A DNA stretch of 64,000 nt from JAGTVG01 sp964543195. GTDB taxonomy: Bacteria; Bacteroidota; Bacteroidia; Cytophagales; Cyclobacteriaceae. Below are positions 35,633 to 44,275 of the stretch, one piece after another. The stretch covers positions 33,806 to 97,805 of the forward strand of contig CAZIXF010000013.1 in assembly GCA_964543195.1 (NCBI GenBank), read 5' to 3'. The position numbers and the translations under genes were made by a program. How positions within the stretch are numbered: the first letter of the stretch is position 1; every line of letters starts with the position of its first letter. Below the pieces are notes generated by a model that saw nothing but the letters and a program-made list of their open reading frames with translations, was not told where the DNA came from and did not search any database.

Positions 35633-35868
35633 TATTTCAATAATCCATTAATTGATATATCTTCATCGATTTTTTCCCAATGAATTCCGATTCCTTTTCC
35701 TATGAATCTCCAATCATTTCTGTCGGATTCAGAAGCATCTCTTAATTTTGGGAACCACTCAAGTGGAGTACCTATCTCACGTCCGTCATCAAGCCGGACA
35801 AATAACATTTCTCCTGAGAACCAGACATCTGTGGCTTTAATATTTCTATTTTTTGTTAAAGTACTCAT
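35632..35868 (-). CDS. DUF2442 domain protein
   Basis: 78 residues: 'IKATDVWFSGEMLFVRLDDG' and 'GREIGTPLEWFPKLRDAS' then 'DWRFIGKGIGIHWEKIDEDI', the standard DUF2442 pattern. These are small proteins usually paired with DUF4160, and the pair is often listed as a candidate toxin-antitoxin or defence-linked module without proven activity. It overlaps the DUF4160 gene by 23 bp. Confidence 0.9.
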   Translation of the reverse strand: MSTLTKNRNIKATDVWFSGEMLFVRLDDGREIGTPLEWFPKLRDASESDRNDWRFIGKGIGIHWEKIDEDISINGLLK

Positions 35869-36085
35869 TCCACTTTTCTACAAATAGAGTTTCATTATCC
35901 TGGGTTAATTTACGAAGTTTATTTAATTCAGTTGAATTATATCCGACAGAATCCGCAAGTATAACTGGATTTAACCAAAATTTAGCATATCCATCACCTG
36001 ATTCCACATGGATATGAACTGGTTCAGTGCCCTCATTACTGAAGAAAAAAAATCGATATCCAAGTATTCGTAAGACTGTAGGCAT
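35846..36085 (-). CDS. DUF4160 domain protein
   Basis: 79 residues: 'MPTVLRILGYRFFFFSNEGT', 'EPVHIHVESGDGYAKFWLNP' and a C-terminal helix 'ELNKLRKLTQDNETLFVEKW'. The 'EPxHIHVxxGxxxAKFWL' core is diagnostic of DUF4160. First gene of a two-gene module with DUF2442, downstream overlapping by 23 bp. Together they form the rightmost module of the cassette-like array. Confidence 0.9.
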   Translation of the reverse strand: MPTVLRILGYRFFFFSNEGTEPVHIHVESGDGYAKFWLNPVILADSVGYNSTELNKLRKLTQDNETLFVEKWNEYFNKK

Positions 36086-36110
36086 TCAGGGTTTATTAAT
36101 CTTGACTAAC

Positions 36111-36346
36111 GTATCTCTATAATCCGTAACAGTCTATATTTCACTTATAATTGTTGATAATTGATTATATTCATTCATGCCGGTGTGCATGATCATAAAC
36201 TAATATACATTCAATTTAATAAGTATAATCCGTCCAATATGATTTCCGGGAATGATTCTCTTGCTTATAGCTACCAAAAAAATTCTCCTCATAGCCCGGA
36301 GATTGCTTTCTTTCAACAAGTTAAGTGGAATATCAATAAGATGCAA
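36111..36346 (+). repeat. dispersed repeat, copy B
   Basis: About 236 bp, the near-twin of 32396-32634 in the same orientation and ending at the same AATAAGATGCAA. It marks the right edge of the array; after it comes low-complexity DNA (gaggattgaagatggaagaa) leading to the beta-helix gene. With the degenerate copy at 28066-28160 it brackets the 8-kb array as direct repeats. Confidence 0.8.
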
Positions 36347-36617
36347 GGGGTGTCTGGAGGATTGAAGATGGAAGAAGGTGGATTGAGGATGGAGAATTTG
36401 AAATATTGGTGTTGAGGATGGGACGGGGCTGAGTGAAAAAATTCCGTTATTAATTGAATAGACTCGGTGTAGCAGCGAAGGCAGGAGCCCCCTTCCGAAG
36501 GTTGCACGACCTTGTCAGCTGTCATGGATAGCTTATTGTCATCCATCCTCGCCAGCCCCTTTGTCCCGAATTTTTTGTACACGGGATCATCTTTCGCAGT
36601 GGCCCCATTCTTATGAA

Positions 36618-38525
36618 TTACCATACCTCGAAGGTATTCATCCCCTCTCCGGTATTTTCGAAAGGACCAGGGAAGGGATCTTCTCCGTTCCTTATATTTC
36701 CGGAATAATCCGTTTGCAGAATATAGGGTGTTCCATCGGGTTTTTCGAATATGGCTTCAGACACTATGGTGGTGCCCAGTAATTCAGTGGTGACCAGGGT
36801 GGTTTTCACATCGAAAATCGACTGATCCAGCTCCATGGTGAGAAAAACATTTCCGCTGCTTTCCTCAAGCTCGAATGAAGGGTTGAACGCGAGGTTTTCA
36901 GCAAAACGGACTTCTTTTTCATAGGGTTTTGCTCCGTTATAATAGACGTTTCCATCAGTCTGGTTGTCAATACCGGTTATCCTGTACCCATGCAATCCAT
37001 AGAACTGAGCCTGGTCTACATTAATATTCTCCGGTTCATGATCTGTTTTAATGAAAATGTTATTATAAAAGCGGTTGTCGCCACAATATATATTTCTCAA
37101 ACCGGCCACTTCTGTCGAGTGCGCAAAATGATAGGGCGTAAAACGGCCCGTCACTTTTCTGACCCTGATCTGTCCGGCCATCAGATTATGAACAAAGGCG
37201 CCCCCTTCGGACCAGTCCCGCAGGCTGACAGGGGATAATAAAATATTGTTGTCTACCATGTAAGGACCGTGGTTCACCTCGGAAAACAGGTCATCCGTTG
37301 TGTTATCATACAAAAGATTTTTTGTGATCCGGGTGCCCTGGGCCATCCAGTCGATCCAGATGCCGCGTCCCGTATTATGGATCCGGTTATGTTCAATCCA
37401 CATATCGATGGAAGCATGGATCTTGATCCCGGCCATTTCCGCTCCGGCAAATATCCTTTTTGTCCATATATCATGAATATGGTTGTGGGATATTCTGCTG
37501 TACACGCCTCCCAGGCTCCCCACGATGCCGGCCTGCCCGCAATCGAAGATCTCGTTGCGGCGGACAATGTGCGAGCCGATACTTTCTTTCGACCAGCCGA
37601 TCTGCCGGGCCCTGAAGATCACTTCATTATAATGGGTGGCGCCATCTTTGGCGGGGTTGTTCATCCAGACATTCTGGCCGGTGGACCGGTCCTTGCCCAG
37701 CGTGATCCCCACGCATTTTGAGTTGCTGATGACGTTGTCCTCGATGATCCAGCCTTTGCTCCAGTGCGTGCCCACCAGCCCGACTTGTTCGGCGGTGGGG
37801 GCGGCCCACTGGGTGGCGGCCTGGTCAAGGGTAAAGCCACGCACAGTGATATAATCGATCCCGGGCCGGTCGGGATAAAAACAGGCCGGCCTCACATTGA
37901 TCTCGACCAGCTCTTCGTTGGGATCGAAATCCTGAAAATTGGCCCAGAGGGTGGTGTTCTTTTCATCCACTTCACCATACCACGTAAAAATGGATTCCTC
38001 CCGGTTCCTGGCATCGGGGTAAGGTTCGGATTCGATCACCTCGTCCAGGCTTGATTTTTCAAACAGGGACCGGCCATTGAGAAAAACTTCTCCCGTATGA
38101 TGGTTTATCCCTTTTTTATCGAGCCAGTCACCCCTCAATTCATCTTCATAGGGATTATACTCCTTAAAAAAAGAATTCGGCAACACTACCTTCCAGACCG
38201 TGCCTTTATACTTTTGCCAGTTTTTTATGATCTCGGATCCTTTGATGACCACTTTTTCTTCGGGGGCCGCCCGGTAGACAATACGTTTCAGGTCATTTTC
38301 CCCGCCATGTAACGGGTTGACCCTCTCCCGGTATATCCCTTCGTGCACGGTAACCGTATCGCCCGCCCGTGCAATCAGCGCGGCCCGGGATATCGTCCTG
38401 AAGGGGGCGGCCAGGGTTCCTTCCGCGGCATCGCTACCTTCCATGCTTACATGGTATTCCTTGGCGCCGGCTTCAAGACCGGCAATAATAATAAGTAGGA
38501 TTGAAAAAATTTTGATCGGTTTCAT
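36618..38525 (-). CDS. secreted parallel beta-helix protein
   Basis: 635 residues with a signal peptide ('IFSILLIIIAGLEAGAKEYH'). The opening 'SMEGSDAAEGTLAAPFRTIS' and 'GDTVTVHEGIYRERVNP' mark a DUF1565/NosD-like right-handed beta-helix, and repeating short strands with N and G turns ('NVISNSKCVGITLGKD', 'NEIFDCGQAGIVGS', 'NRIHNTGRGIWIDW') continue to about 480. Such proteins include polysaccharide lyases and epimerases; no catalytic set can be assigned here. In a region rich in carbohydrate enzymes. Confidence 0.85.
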   Translation of the reverse strand: MKPIKIFSILLIIIAGLEAGAKEYHVSMEGSDAAEGTLAAPFRTISRAALIARAGDTVTVHEGIYRERVNPLHGGENDLKRIVYRAAPEEKVVIKGSEIIKNWQKYKGTVWKVVLPNSFFKEYNPYEDELRGDWLDKKGINHHTGEVFLNGRSLFEKSSLDEVIESEPYPDARNREESIFTWYGEVDEKNTTLWANFQDFDPNEELVEINVRPACFYPDRPGIDYITVRGFTLDQAATQWAAPTAEQVGLVGTHWSKGWIIEDNVISNSKCVGITLGKDRSTGQNVWMNNPAKDGATHYNEVIFRARQIGWSKESIGSHIVRRNEIFDCGQAGIVGSLGGVYSRISHNHIHDIWTKRIFAGAEMAGIKIHASIDMWIEHNRIHNTGRGIWIDWMAQGTRITKNLLYDNTTDDLFSEVNHGPYMVDNNILLSPVSLRDWSEGGAFVHNLMAGQIRVRKVTGRFTPYHFAHSTEVAGLRNIYCGDNRFYNNIFIKTDHEPENINVDQAQFYGLHGYRITGIDNQTDGNVYYNGAKPYEKEVRFAENLAFNPSFELEESSGNVFLTMELDQSIFDVKTTLVTTELLGTTIVSEAIFEKPDGTPYILQTDYSGNIRNGEDPFPGPFENTGEGMNTFEVW

Positions 38526-38726
38526 TTAAAAAGGTTGTTTATTATAATAATCGATGAACTGAATTCTTCGCATATTACCGAGGTATACTGAAAAGTAAAT
38601 ATTCCCCAATACCCAGGTCAATTTTGATTGCCACGAAAGCACTAATTTAACAGGAATTATTTTTATCCTGCACCGTTTTTTCCGATCAGCTAAAATCCCA
38701 TTTGCGAAACCGCATCAAGGATCCAC

Positions 38727-39677
38727 TTAATTGCTCGGAGTCGCCAAAGCCTCGAGGTCGCCCAGCGCGTACTGGATCGCATCCAGGTAAAAATCGAGCA
38801 TCAGGGGGTCCTGGAAAACATAAGGGTTATGGGCAATGGTGCAGTAGAACACCCTTCCCTGCCCGTACCGGCGGACCCAGGCCACCGGGTAATCGTTATC
38901 CTCACGGAAAACCTTTCCGAAGGCACGTCCCTGCTCCATGTCGGTCTTTTCCGTGTCGATGCTCAACAGTACCCGGACCTCATCCCGCGAATACGGGTCG
39001 ATATACCGGAAGAACTCGTCCCGGTAATCGAAATCCTTTCCCCCGAAGGCCTGCACGACCGGGTGGTCCGGATCCTCGACCTCGATATACACATGTTCGT
39101 CGCTTTCGCGATGAGTAGCGCCCCGGGCACCCAGCATCCTGCCGAATTCAGGCCAGTCCTCATGAGCGCCGGGCCAATAGGTGAAGGCAGCGGTGGTACC
39201 GTGCAACCCCAGCAGACCCCCGCCGGAACGCACAAAGTCGATCAGATTCTGCCGGAGGGTTTTATCCTGAAAAAGATTGCCCACCGTGTTATTGAAGAAT
39301 ACGGCATCGAACTGTTCCAGATTTTCTTTGTGGAAAACAATCGTGTCGCGGGTGATCACGGTCTCATAGGCCCCGGTCTTATCACCCATCCGGGCAAAGG
39401 CATAGTTGGCATAAGGGATCGACGGGTGCCCGCCGTAATTGACATTCAGGTCGAAGATCAGCAATCGCCGCTTTTCCTCCGGCCTGACCGTAGCCTTTTC
39501 CGGCAAGGCTTCCTCGATCAGCTTGCGGTCTTCTTCCTTATCCACGAGCATGTCATCAGCCGACCGGGTGGAAAATGACCATCCTTCTTCATGGCCGGAC
39601 TGTGCCCTGGCCGGCACAAGGGTTGAAAACACGTATACCAGGGAAACAATAAAAATCCGGATCAGAGGAGCATTCAT
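38727..39677 (-). CDS. ThuA domain protein
   Basis: 316 residues with a signal ending 'TLVPARAQ'. The ThuA domain (about 65-300) shows 'RRLLIFDLNVNYGGHPSIPY', 'FDAVFFNNTVGNLFQD', 'FVRSGGGLLGLHGTTAAFTY', 'MLGARGATHRESDEHVY' and 'YGQGRVFYCTIAHNPYVFQD'. ThuA has a class I glutamine amidotransferase-like fold and is linked to trehalose and other sugar use; its activity is not settled. Secreted forms are abundant in Bacteroidota and Planctomycetota. Confidence 0.9.
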   Translation of the reverse strand: MNAPLIRIFIVSLVYVFSTLVPARAQSGHEEGWSFSTRSADDMLVDKEEDRKLIEEALPEKATVRPEEKRRLLIFDLNVNYGGHPSIPYANYAFARMGDKTGAYETVITRDTIVFHKENLEQFDAVFFNNTVGNLFQDKTLRQNLIDFVRSGGGLLGLHGTTAAFTYWPGAHEDWPEFGRMLGARGATHRESDEHVYIEVEDPDHPVVQAFGGKDFDYRDEFFRYIDPYSRDEVRVLLSIDTEKTDMEQGRAFGKVFREDNDYPVAWVRRYGQGRVFYCTIAHNPYVFQDPLMLDFYLDAIQYALGDLEALATPSN

Positions 39678-39913
39678 ATTTCTTAGGTTTAAATCACAAA
39701 AATTGACATAGTAAAAAAACTGTTCAAAGATATGAATTTTCAGACAGAGTTGAATTATATAGCGGCCAGTCTATTGGGAGCCTGCCTGCGGCCGTTTTAT
39801 CTCTTCTGCCCAATCCGGGATCTTCCCCCGGATGCCAGAATCTTTCCGGTTTACAGTTATTTGTTTTTATATTTGACTGTATTTTTAATTGAATAAACCA
39901 ATCCCACGGTACT

Positions 39914-41767
39914 ATGAAAATTTTTTGCATGATTGTTGTCATCGCCCTGCTGGCCTTTTCCTGCCGGCCTGAAGAAAACATACCACGCTCGTCGACCCTG
40001 GATAGCCGGCTGGAGGGCTGGAATATCCTCACGGATAACGACACCATGGCCGTGAAAGTTATCGATAAAGCAGCCGGGTACGGCATTAACCATCTGCAGC
40101 TTTCACACCAGATTGTGATGGATCTGAAGGATGTGAAGGATCCGGAGGTGGCCGCCCAGGTAAACCGGCTTACCGATATGGCCCATGATAAGGGGATTGG
40201 CGAGGTGACCATATGGGATCATTCCCTGTATCATTTAGGATATTACCCGGATAAATTTAAAACGGGGCCCGGTGGAACCATTGACCTGGATAATCCGGGG
40301 TTCTGGGAATGGATAAAGAAGGATATGAGGAATATGCTTGACATGGTTCCCGCGATTGACGGGATAATCCTGACCTTCATAGAGACCGGTGCCCATGTGG
40401 AGGACCAGTATTCCGCGGTACTTGCCACGGAAGAAGAAAAGCTTTCCGCCATGGTCGATACCCTGGCCTCGGTCATAATCAATGAGCGCGACCTGAGCCT
40501 GTACATACGCACTTTCATTTATTCACGTGCCGAGTTAAGCTCCCTGCTGAAAGCCATCGAGCTGGTGAAAAATCCGGCCGTGAAGGTGATGACCAAGGAA
40601 GCACCTCATGATTTTTTCCTTACCCATCCGGTTTCATCCTTTGTTGGGAAGATAAAAGCTCCCGTACTGATTGAATTCGATGCGGCTCACGAATATAATG
40701 GACAGGGTATCATTGCCAGTATTTTCCCCGAGACGCATTTAAAAAGATGGCAGTATTATTCAGGGCTGTCCAATGTGACCGGGTATGTGGCCCGGACGGA
40801 CAGGTTAAACACGACTTCCATTATAAACAATCCCACGGAGATCAATCTCTTTGCTTTGCACAAGGCGGCCGGTTCGGAAAGTCCGGTCGAAATGGAATCG
40901 ATCTATAATGAATTTATTGAAGAGAATTATGGGGAAAGCTGTATTCCCTATTTGAAACCGGCGTTTAAGCTGGCTCCGGATATCATCCTTTCTACCCTTT
41001 ATACCTTGGGTTTGCCTTTAAATTCTCATTCCCGTCTCGATATTGAAAACGGCAGCGCCTATCAGCGGCATGTGTCCGGCAAATGGCTGGATAATAAAAA
41101 TATCCATCTCGGGAGAGGCAATGACACTACCCTGCATTACTGGAAGGATATCGTAAACCACCTGGCGCCGGCATGGTATAAAGGAGAGGAGAGTGGCCAG
41201 TTGGCTGTCGAAAGCCGGTGGGTCCTCGATTCAAACTGGCTCGAACCGACGGAAAAGATGAATGAAGCGTATTTAAAGCTTGTGCTGAATGAAAAGGAAT
41301 ACGGTGCCCGGAAAGCCCGGGAAGCGCTGAACCTGGTGAAAGATGCGGAAGATTGCACGGAAAACCGGGTGCTTTATGATACCACCCGGCATATTTTCAG
41401 CCGGACCTCCATCACTGCGGACTTATATCTTGCCATGGCGAAAGCTTATTTCGGATACCGGGTTTTTGCCCGGGGAGAAGAATACCGCACGGACTTTATC
41501 CATCGTGCCATGAAAGAAGGACTTGATGAATTGCCGGTTATTATCGATGCAATACTAACTTATCCTCATAAAGGACCTGTAGGTCAGTATCACTGGGTGG
41601 AAGATGCCTACAGGGCCATGCATTTTTATATTCAACTGGACAGGATCATCAATAGCGGGGATTACGGTTATACTCCCTCTACTTTCGAGCGAATACCGTA
41701 CAGGGGTTTATCGGATAAAGAACGGGAGGAGATCCATTCCCGTTACCGGCAGATGACCCGGCATTAG
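39914..41767 (+). CDS. lipoprotein, putative TIM-barrel glycosidase of unknown family
   Basis: 617 residues with a lipobox ('VVIALLAFSC'). The N-terminal half alternates strands and helices like a TIM barrel ('AAGYGINHLQLSHQIVMD', 'GEVTIWDHSLYHLGY', 'IDGIILTFIETGAHVE', 'LSLYIRTFIYSRAEL', 'APVLIEFDAAHEYNGQ'). 'ETGAHVE' and 'IEFDAAHEYNGQG' offer candidate catalytic acids at strand ends. The later 'PTEINLFALHKAAGSESPVE' recalls the GH67 alpha-glucuronidase C-terminal region. Overall I cannot name the family; GH67-related is a guess. Alone on the plus strand between minus-strand genes. Confidence 0.6.
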   Translation: MKIFCMIVVIALLAFSCRPEENIPRSSTLDSRLEGWNILTDNDTMAVKVIDKAAGYGINHLQLSHQIVMDLKDVKDPEVAAQVNRLTDMAHDKGIGEVTIWDHSLYHLGYYPDKFKTGPGGTIDLDNPGFWEWIKKDMRNMLDMVPAIDGIILTFIETGAHVEDQYSAVLATEEEKLSAMVDTLASVIINERDLSLYIRTFIYSRAELSSLLKAIELVKNPAVKVMTKEAPHDFFLTHPVSSFVGKIKAPVLIEFDAAHEYNGQGIIASIFPETHLKRWQYYSGLSNVTGYVARTDRLNTTSIINNPTEINLFALHKAAGSESPVEMESIYNEFIEENYGESCIPYLKPAFKLAPDIILSTLYTLGLPLNSHSRLDIENGSAYQRHVSGKWLDNKNIHLGRGNDTTLHYWKDIVNHLAPAWYKGEESGQLAVESRWVLDSNWLEPTEKMNEAYLKLVLNEKEYGARKAREALNLVKDAEDCTENRVLYDTTRHIFSRTSITADLYLAMAKAYFGYRVFARGEEYRTDFIHRAMKEGLDELPVIIDAILTYPHKGPVGQYHWVEDAYRAMHFYIQLDRIINSGDYGYTPSTFERIPYRGLSDKEREEIHSRYRQMTRH

Positions 41768-41882
41768 TAAATGAAGTTGTCCGATCGATCTGCCAATGGA
41801 AAAACCCTGGATACACCGAATGTGTTATTCAGCTGAAGGATCAGATTTATCAGGCCGGGAATACCTGAATCAGAAGAACTTA

Positions 41883-42233
41883 TTAAAGCGTAATAAAGAC
41901 CGATCTTCGTTCGATTGACTGCAGGTTCCTGGTTTTATGTCCTTTCCCTTCCGTATCCTCCATCAGCAGGATGTCGCCTCCTTTGAAGGCCCTTTTCTCA
42001 CCCAGTGAGGTTTCGATCTCGATCTCACCATCAAGAAGAATGATATACTGGCGTTCCGGGGCAGTATGAAAGTCATAATCGTAGGAAGGCTTTACCGTCC
42101 GGAACACGACTCCGCGGACGGGGATTTTTTCCGAAAGGTAACCGATCTCTCCGGCTTCCGAGAGTGGTATTTCAATATCTTCAAAACGGCTTTCTCCTTT
42201 TTTATCGGTATAAACGCGTGTGATGCTGAACAT
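41883..42233 (-). CDS. cupin-fold protein
   Basis: 116 residues. The cupin barrel is seen in 'YDFHTAPERQYIILLDGEIE' and 'KRAFKGGDILLMEDTEGKGH'. The His and Glu ligands of motif 1 (H-x-x-P-x-x-Q, shortened) are only partly kept, so metal binding is uncertain. It starts 8 bp after the esterase gene ends, and with the esterase and dioxygenase forms a three-gene run. Confidence 0.7.
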   Translation of the reverse strand: MFSITRVYTDKKGESRFEDIEIPLSEAGEIGYLSEKIPVRGVVFRTVKPSYDYDFHTAPERQYIILLDGEIEIETSLGEKRAFKGGDILLMEDTEGKGHKTRNLQSIERRSVFITL

Positions 42234-42241
42234 GGCTTTTT

Positions 42242-42862
42242 TTATGCATTAAAGATCAACTCATTTGCCCGGTCTATTTCATCCTGGCTCACGGTATGCG
42301 GACGGCCATCGTAAACCTCCAGGGCCACCCGGGCATTCATCTCTTTCAGGACCTGCACCGTTTCATGCACCCGCTCTAAAGGTACATGCGGGTCCGGGTT
42401 GCCGGTCCCGATAAAAACCGGTGTTCCGTTAAGATCACCCGGATAATTGTTCCGGACGATCCGGTCACCGATCAATCCCCCGGTCAGGGCCACCACGCCA
42501 CCGTACCGGGTGGCATGCCGGCAGGTATATTCAAGTGTCAGGCAGGCTCCCTGGGAAAAGCCAAGGAAGTGGATCCGCTCCTTTTCAATACCTTCCCCGG
42601 TGATCTCACCCACTATCCCGTCTACCAGGTCGAGCGCCGAGCTTAGCCAGGGTTCATTTTCTTCAGTCTTTGCCATGAAGGAGTAAGGGTACCAGGTATG
42701 GTTGGTGGCCTGTGGTGCCAGCAGGGCAAAGTCCTGTACCTGCAAGTGGGGCACCAGACTCAGGATATCCCCGGAGCTTGCTCCGCGTCCATGCAGCAGG
42801 ATAAGTACCTTGTCTGCTTCCTTCAGCGGTTTACCGGCGGTCTGTATGTTTTTGGTATGCAT
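42242..42862 (-). CDS. phospholipase/carboxylesterase-family hydrolase
   Basis: 206 residues, alpha/beta hydrolase of the Abhydrolase_2 family. 'VLILLHGRGASSGDIL' gives the oxyanion hole, 'IHFLGFSQGACLTLEY' the nucleophile Ser in G-F-S-Q-G, 'FIGTGNPDPHVPLERV' the Asp and 'VYDGRPHTVSQDEI' the His. Such genes often pair with MhqO-type dioxygenases in quinone or aromatic detoxification (MhqD-MhqO), and here the dioxygenase lies 16 bp upstream. Function in quinone defence is inferred from this pairing. Confidence 0.88.
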   Translation of the reverse strand: MHTKNIQTAGKPLKEADKVLILLHGRGASSGDILSLVPHLQVQDFALLAPQATNHTWYPYSFMAKTEENEPWLSSALDLVDGIVGEITGEGIEKERIHFLGFSQGACLTLEYTCRHATRYGGVVALTGGLIGDRIVRNNYPGDLNGTPVFIGTGNPDPHVPLERVHETVQVLKEMNARVALEVYDGRPHTVSQDEIDRANELIFNA

Positions 42863-42902
42863 GGGGGGGGGTTAGGGTTTAGGGTAAGGGTTTAGGGTTT
42901 TC
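42863..42902. repeat. short telomere-like TTAGGG/GTTTAGGG run
   Basis: After a run of nine G residues the plus strand reads ggttagggtttagggtaagg and then gtttagggttt. It covers the gap and the last codons of the dioxygenase ('ENPKPLP'). Likely a slippage-prone linker. Confidence 0.7.
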
Positions 42903-43838
42903 CGAGTTCAGCACGGGCAATGACTTTTCCAGCTTCTCGCGCATCGGTTCGTACCGCTCCGGCAACCGCAGCGAAGTGCCCAGCTCTTCCGGCGATTCAT
43001 CGATGGCAAAACCCGGATTATCCGTGGCCACCTCAAACAAAACGCCTCCCGGTTCACGGAAATAGACCGAAAAGAAATAATCCCGGTCGATCTTTTGTGT
43101 GATCTGCAGACCTTTTTCCACTACTTTTTCCCGAATGGCCGCTTGCACCTCCTCATCCTTCACCCGGAAGGCCACGTGGTGGTTCGTCCCACCCGCCACA
43201 TGCCCAAAGGGCGCCGATGCATCGATCTGCAGATCCACGATCGCCGCGGTTTCCACCACATTAATCCGGTAACGGTGTAAGTTGCCTTCCTTAGCCTCCT
43301 CCTCATAGCCGAAAACACCGGTAAGCACCGCAGCAGTCGGCTCCGGGCGGTTCACCGTAAGGGTTACCGAATGGAATCCTTTCAGAGCATGTTCCGATTT
43401 TATATCAGCTGTTTCCCAGCCTTTCCTTGGGTCTTCCTTTCCGGTTTCAACCAGTGAAAGCACCAGCCCGTCGGGATCCCTGAAAGTGACGTATTTTTCA
43501 CCGAATCGCTCCCTCACCGGATCATGGCTCACCTGAAGCTTTTCAAAGCGGTCCTTCCAGAATGCCAGGCTGCCTTGAGGTACCGAATACCCGATTTCCG
43601 TGGCCATGCCCGCCCCGTTTCTTCCCTCTTTTACCCGTGGCCAGGGGAAGAAGGTGAGGATGGTTCCCGGGTTTCCCTCCGCATCGCCAAAATAAAAGTG
43701 GTATGTCTGCGGGTCGTCGAAGTTGACCGTCCGCTTCACCATCCTCAGGCCCAGAGTCCCGGTATAGAAATCGTAGTTTCGTTGAGGCTCGCCGGCAATA
43801 GCCGTGATGTGATGCAATCCCAGAATTTGCTTTTCCAT
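42879..43838 (-). CDS. ring-cleaving dioxygenase, MhqO-like (two VOC domains)
   Basis: 319 residues with two vicinal-oxygen-chelate domains. Domain 1 starts 'LGLHHITAIAGEPQRNYDFY' with the metal His and ends near 'GLVLSLVETG' (Glu ligand missing its usual place is supplied in domain 2). Domain 2 begins at about 155 ('GFHSVTLTVNRPEPTAAVL'), with 'GGTNHHVAFRVKDEEV' and 'REPGGVLFEVATDNPGF' giving the His and Glu ligands. MhqO-type enzymes cleave hydroquinone-derived rings. The last residues are encoded by a TTAGGG-like repeat, so the C-terminus may vary. Confidence 0.9.
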   Translation of the reverse strand: MEKQILGLHHITAIAGEPQRNYDFYTGTLGLRMVKRTVNFDDPQTYHFYFGDAEGNPGTILTFFPWPRVKEGRNGAGMATEIGYSVPQGSLAFWKDRFEKLQVSHDPVRERFGEKYVTFRDPDGLVLSLVETGKEDPRKGWETADIKSEHALKGFHSVTLTVNRPEPTAAVLTGVFGYEEEAKEGNLHRYRINVVETAAIVDLQIDASAPFGHVAGGTNHHVAFRVKDEEVQAAIREKVVEKGLQITQKIDRDYFFSVYFREPGGVLFEVATDNPGFAIDESPEELGTSLRLPERYEPMREKLEKSLPVLNSENPKPLP

Positions 43839-44104
43839 GGAGCTGTTTTTACTGTTGTTCTATAAGCCGTAATCTTCGAAGATACACACTTCTTTACTGA
43901 ACATCACGCTAGGAGGCTAATAAAGCAGCCTTCTGCCCGGAATAAATGCCCGACAGATCCATTATGGGTCCGTTCTAATCTACGGTCCCTGAAATTGATC
44001 TTTCCATTGCAAGAAAAAACCTAGCGTATTGGGCTTTCATCCTGCCTTACCGGGTAGGTTCCGGTACAGTCAGTCGTTTGTTACTGTCATGAACCACGGC
44101 CCCT

Positions 44105-44215
44105 TTATTCAACGATCTCTATTCCGGGCCTTACGGCCATGTGGTCATATAACTTCTTTACATCATTATTTGTTTTGACCATGCAGCCGGCAGTCCAACT
44201 GAACAGCCGGTGAAG
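44105..44215 (-). pseudogene. C-terminal fragment of an L,D-transpeptidase-like protein
   Basis: The minus strand ending at TAA 44105-44107 reads 'RLFSWTAGCMVKTNNDVKKL' and 'YDHMAVRPGIEIVE'. The 'SWTAGCMV' box resembles the catalytic Cys motif of L,D-transpeptidase-like domains. Upstream the frame closes, and the adjoining sequence continues in another frame ('RTIKIHTLKNGFGFTG'), which looks like a frameshifted strand with the active-site His. The rest of the gene is absent. Confidence 0.4.
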
Positions 44216-44275
44216 TTACGCCTGTAAAGCCAAAGCCATTTTTGAGTGTATGGATTTTGATCGTTCTACCGGGGA

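Noticed and set aside
28066..36346. Prophage or conjugative element
   Set aside because: No structural, packaging, relaxase or Tra genes and no tyrosine or serine integrase were found in the window.
36313..36624. 103-codon minus-strand frame between repeat B and the beta-helix gene
   Set aside because: No leader or motif, and its second half reads low-complexity repeat DNA and the end of dispersed repeat B.
28000..37000. Integron integrase gene (intI)
   Set aside because: No frame with tyrosine recombinase motifs (R..H-x-x-R..Y) is present, so the array call rests on palindromes and context only.
42863..42902. Telomere or chromosome end
   Set aside because: Only a few TTAGGG-like units, inside coding and spacer DNA between normal bacterial genes.
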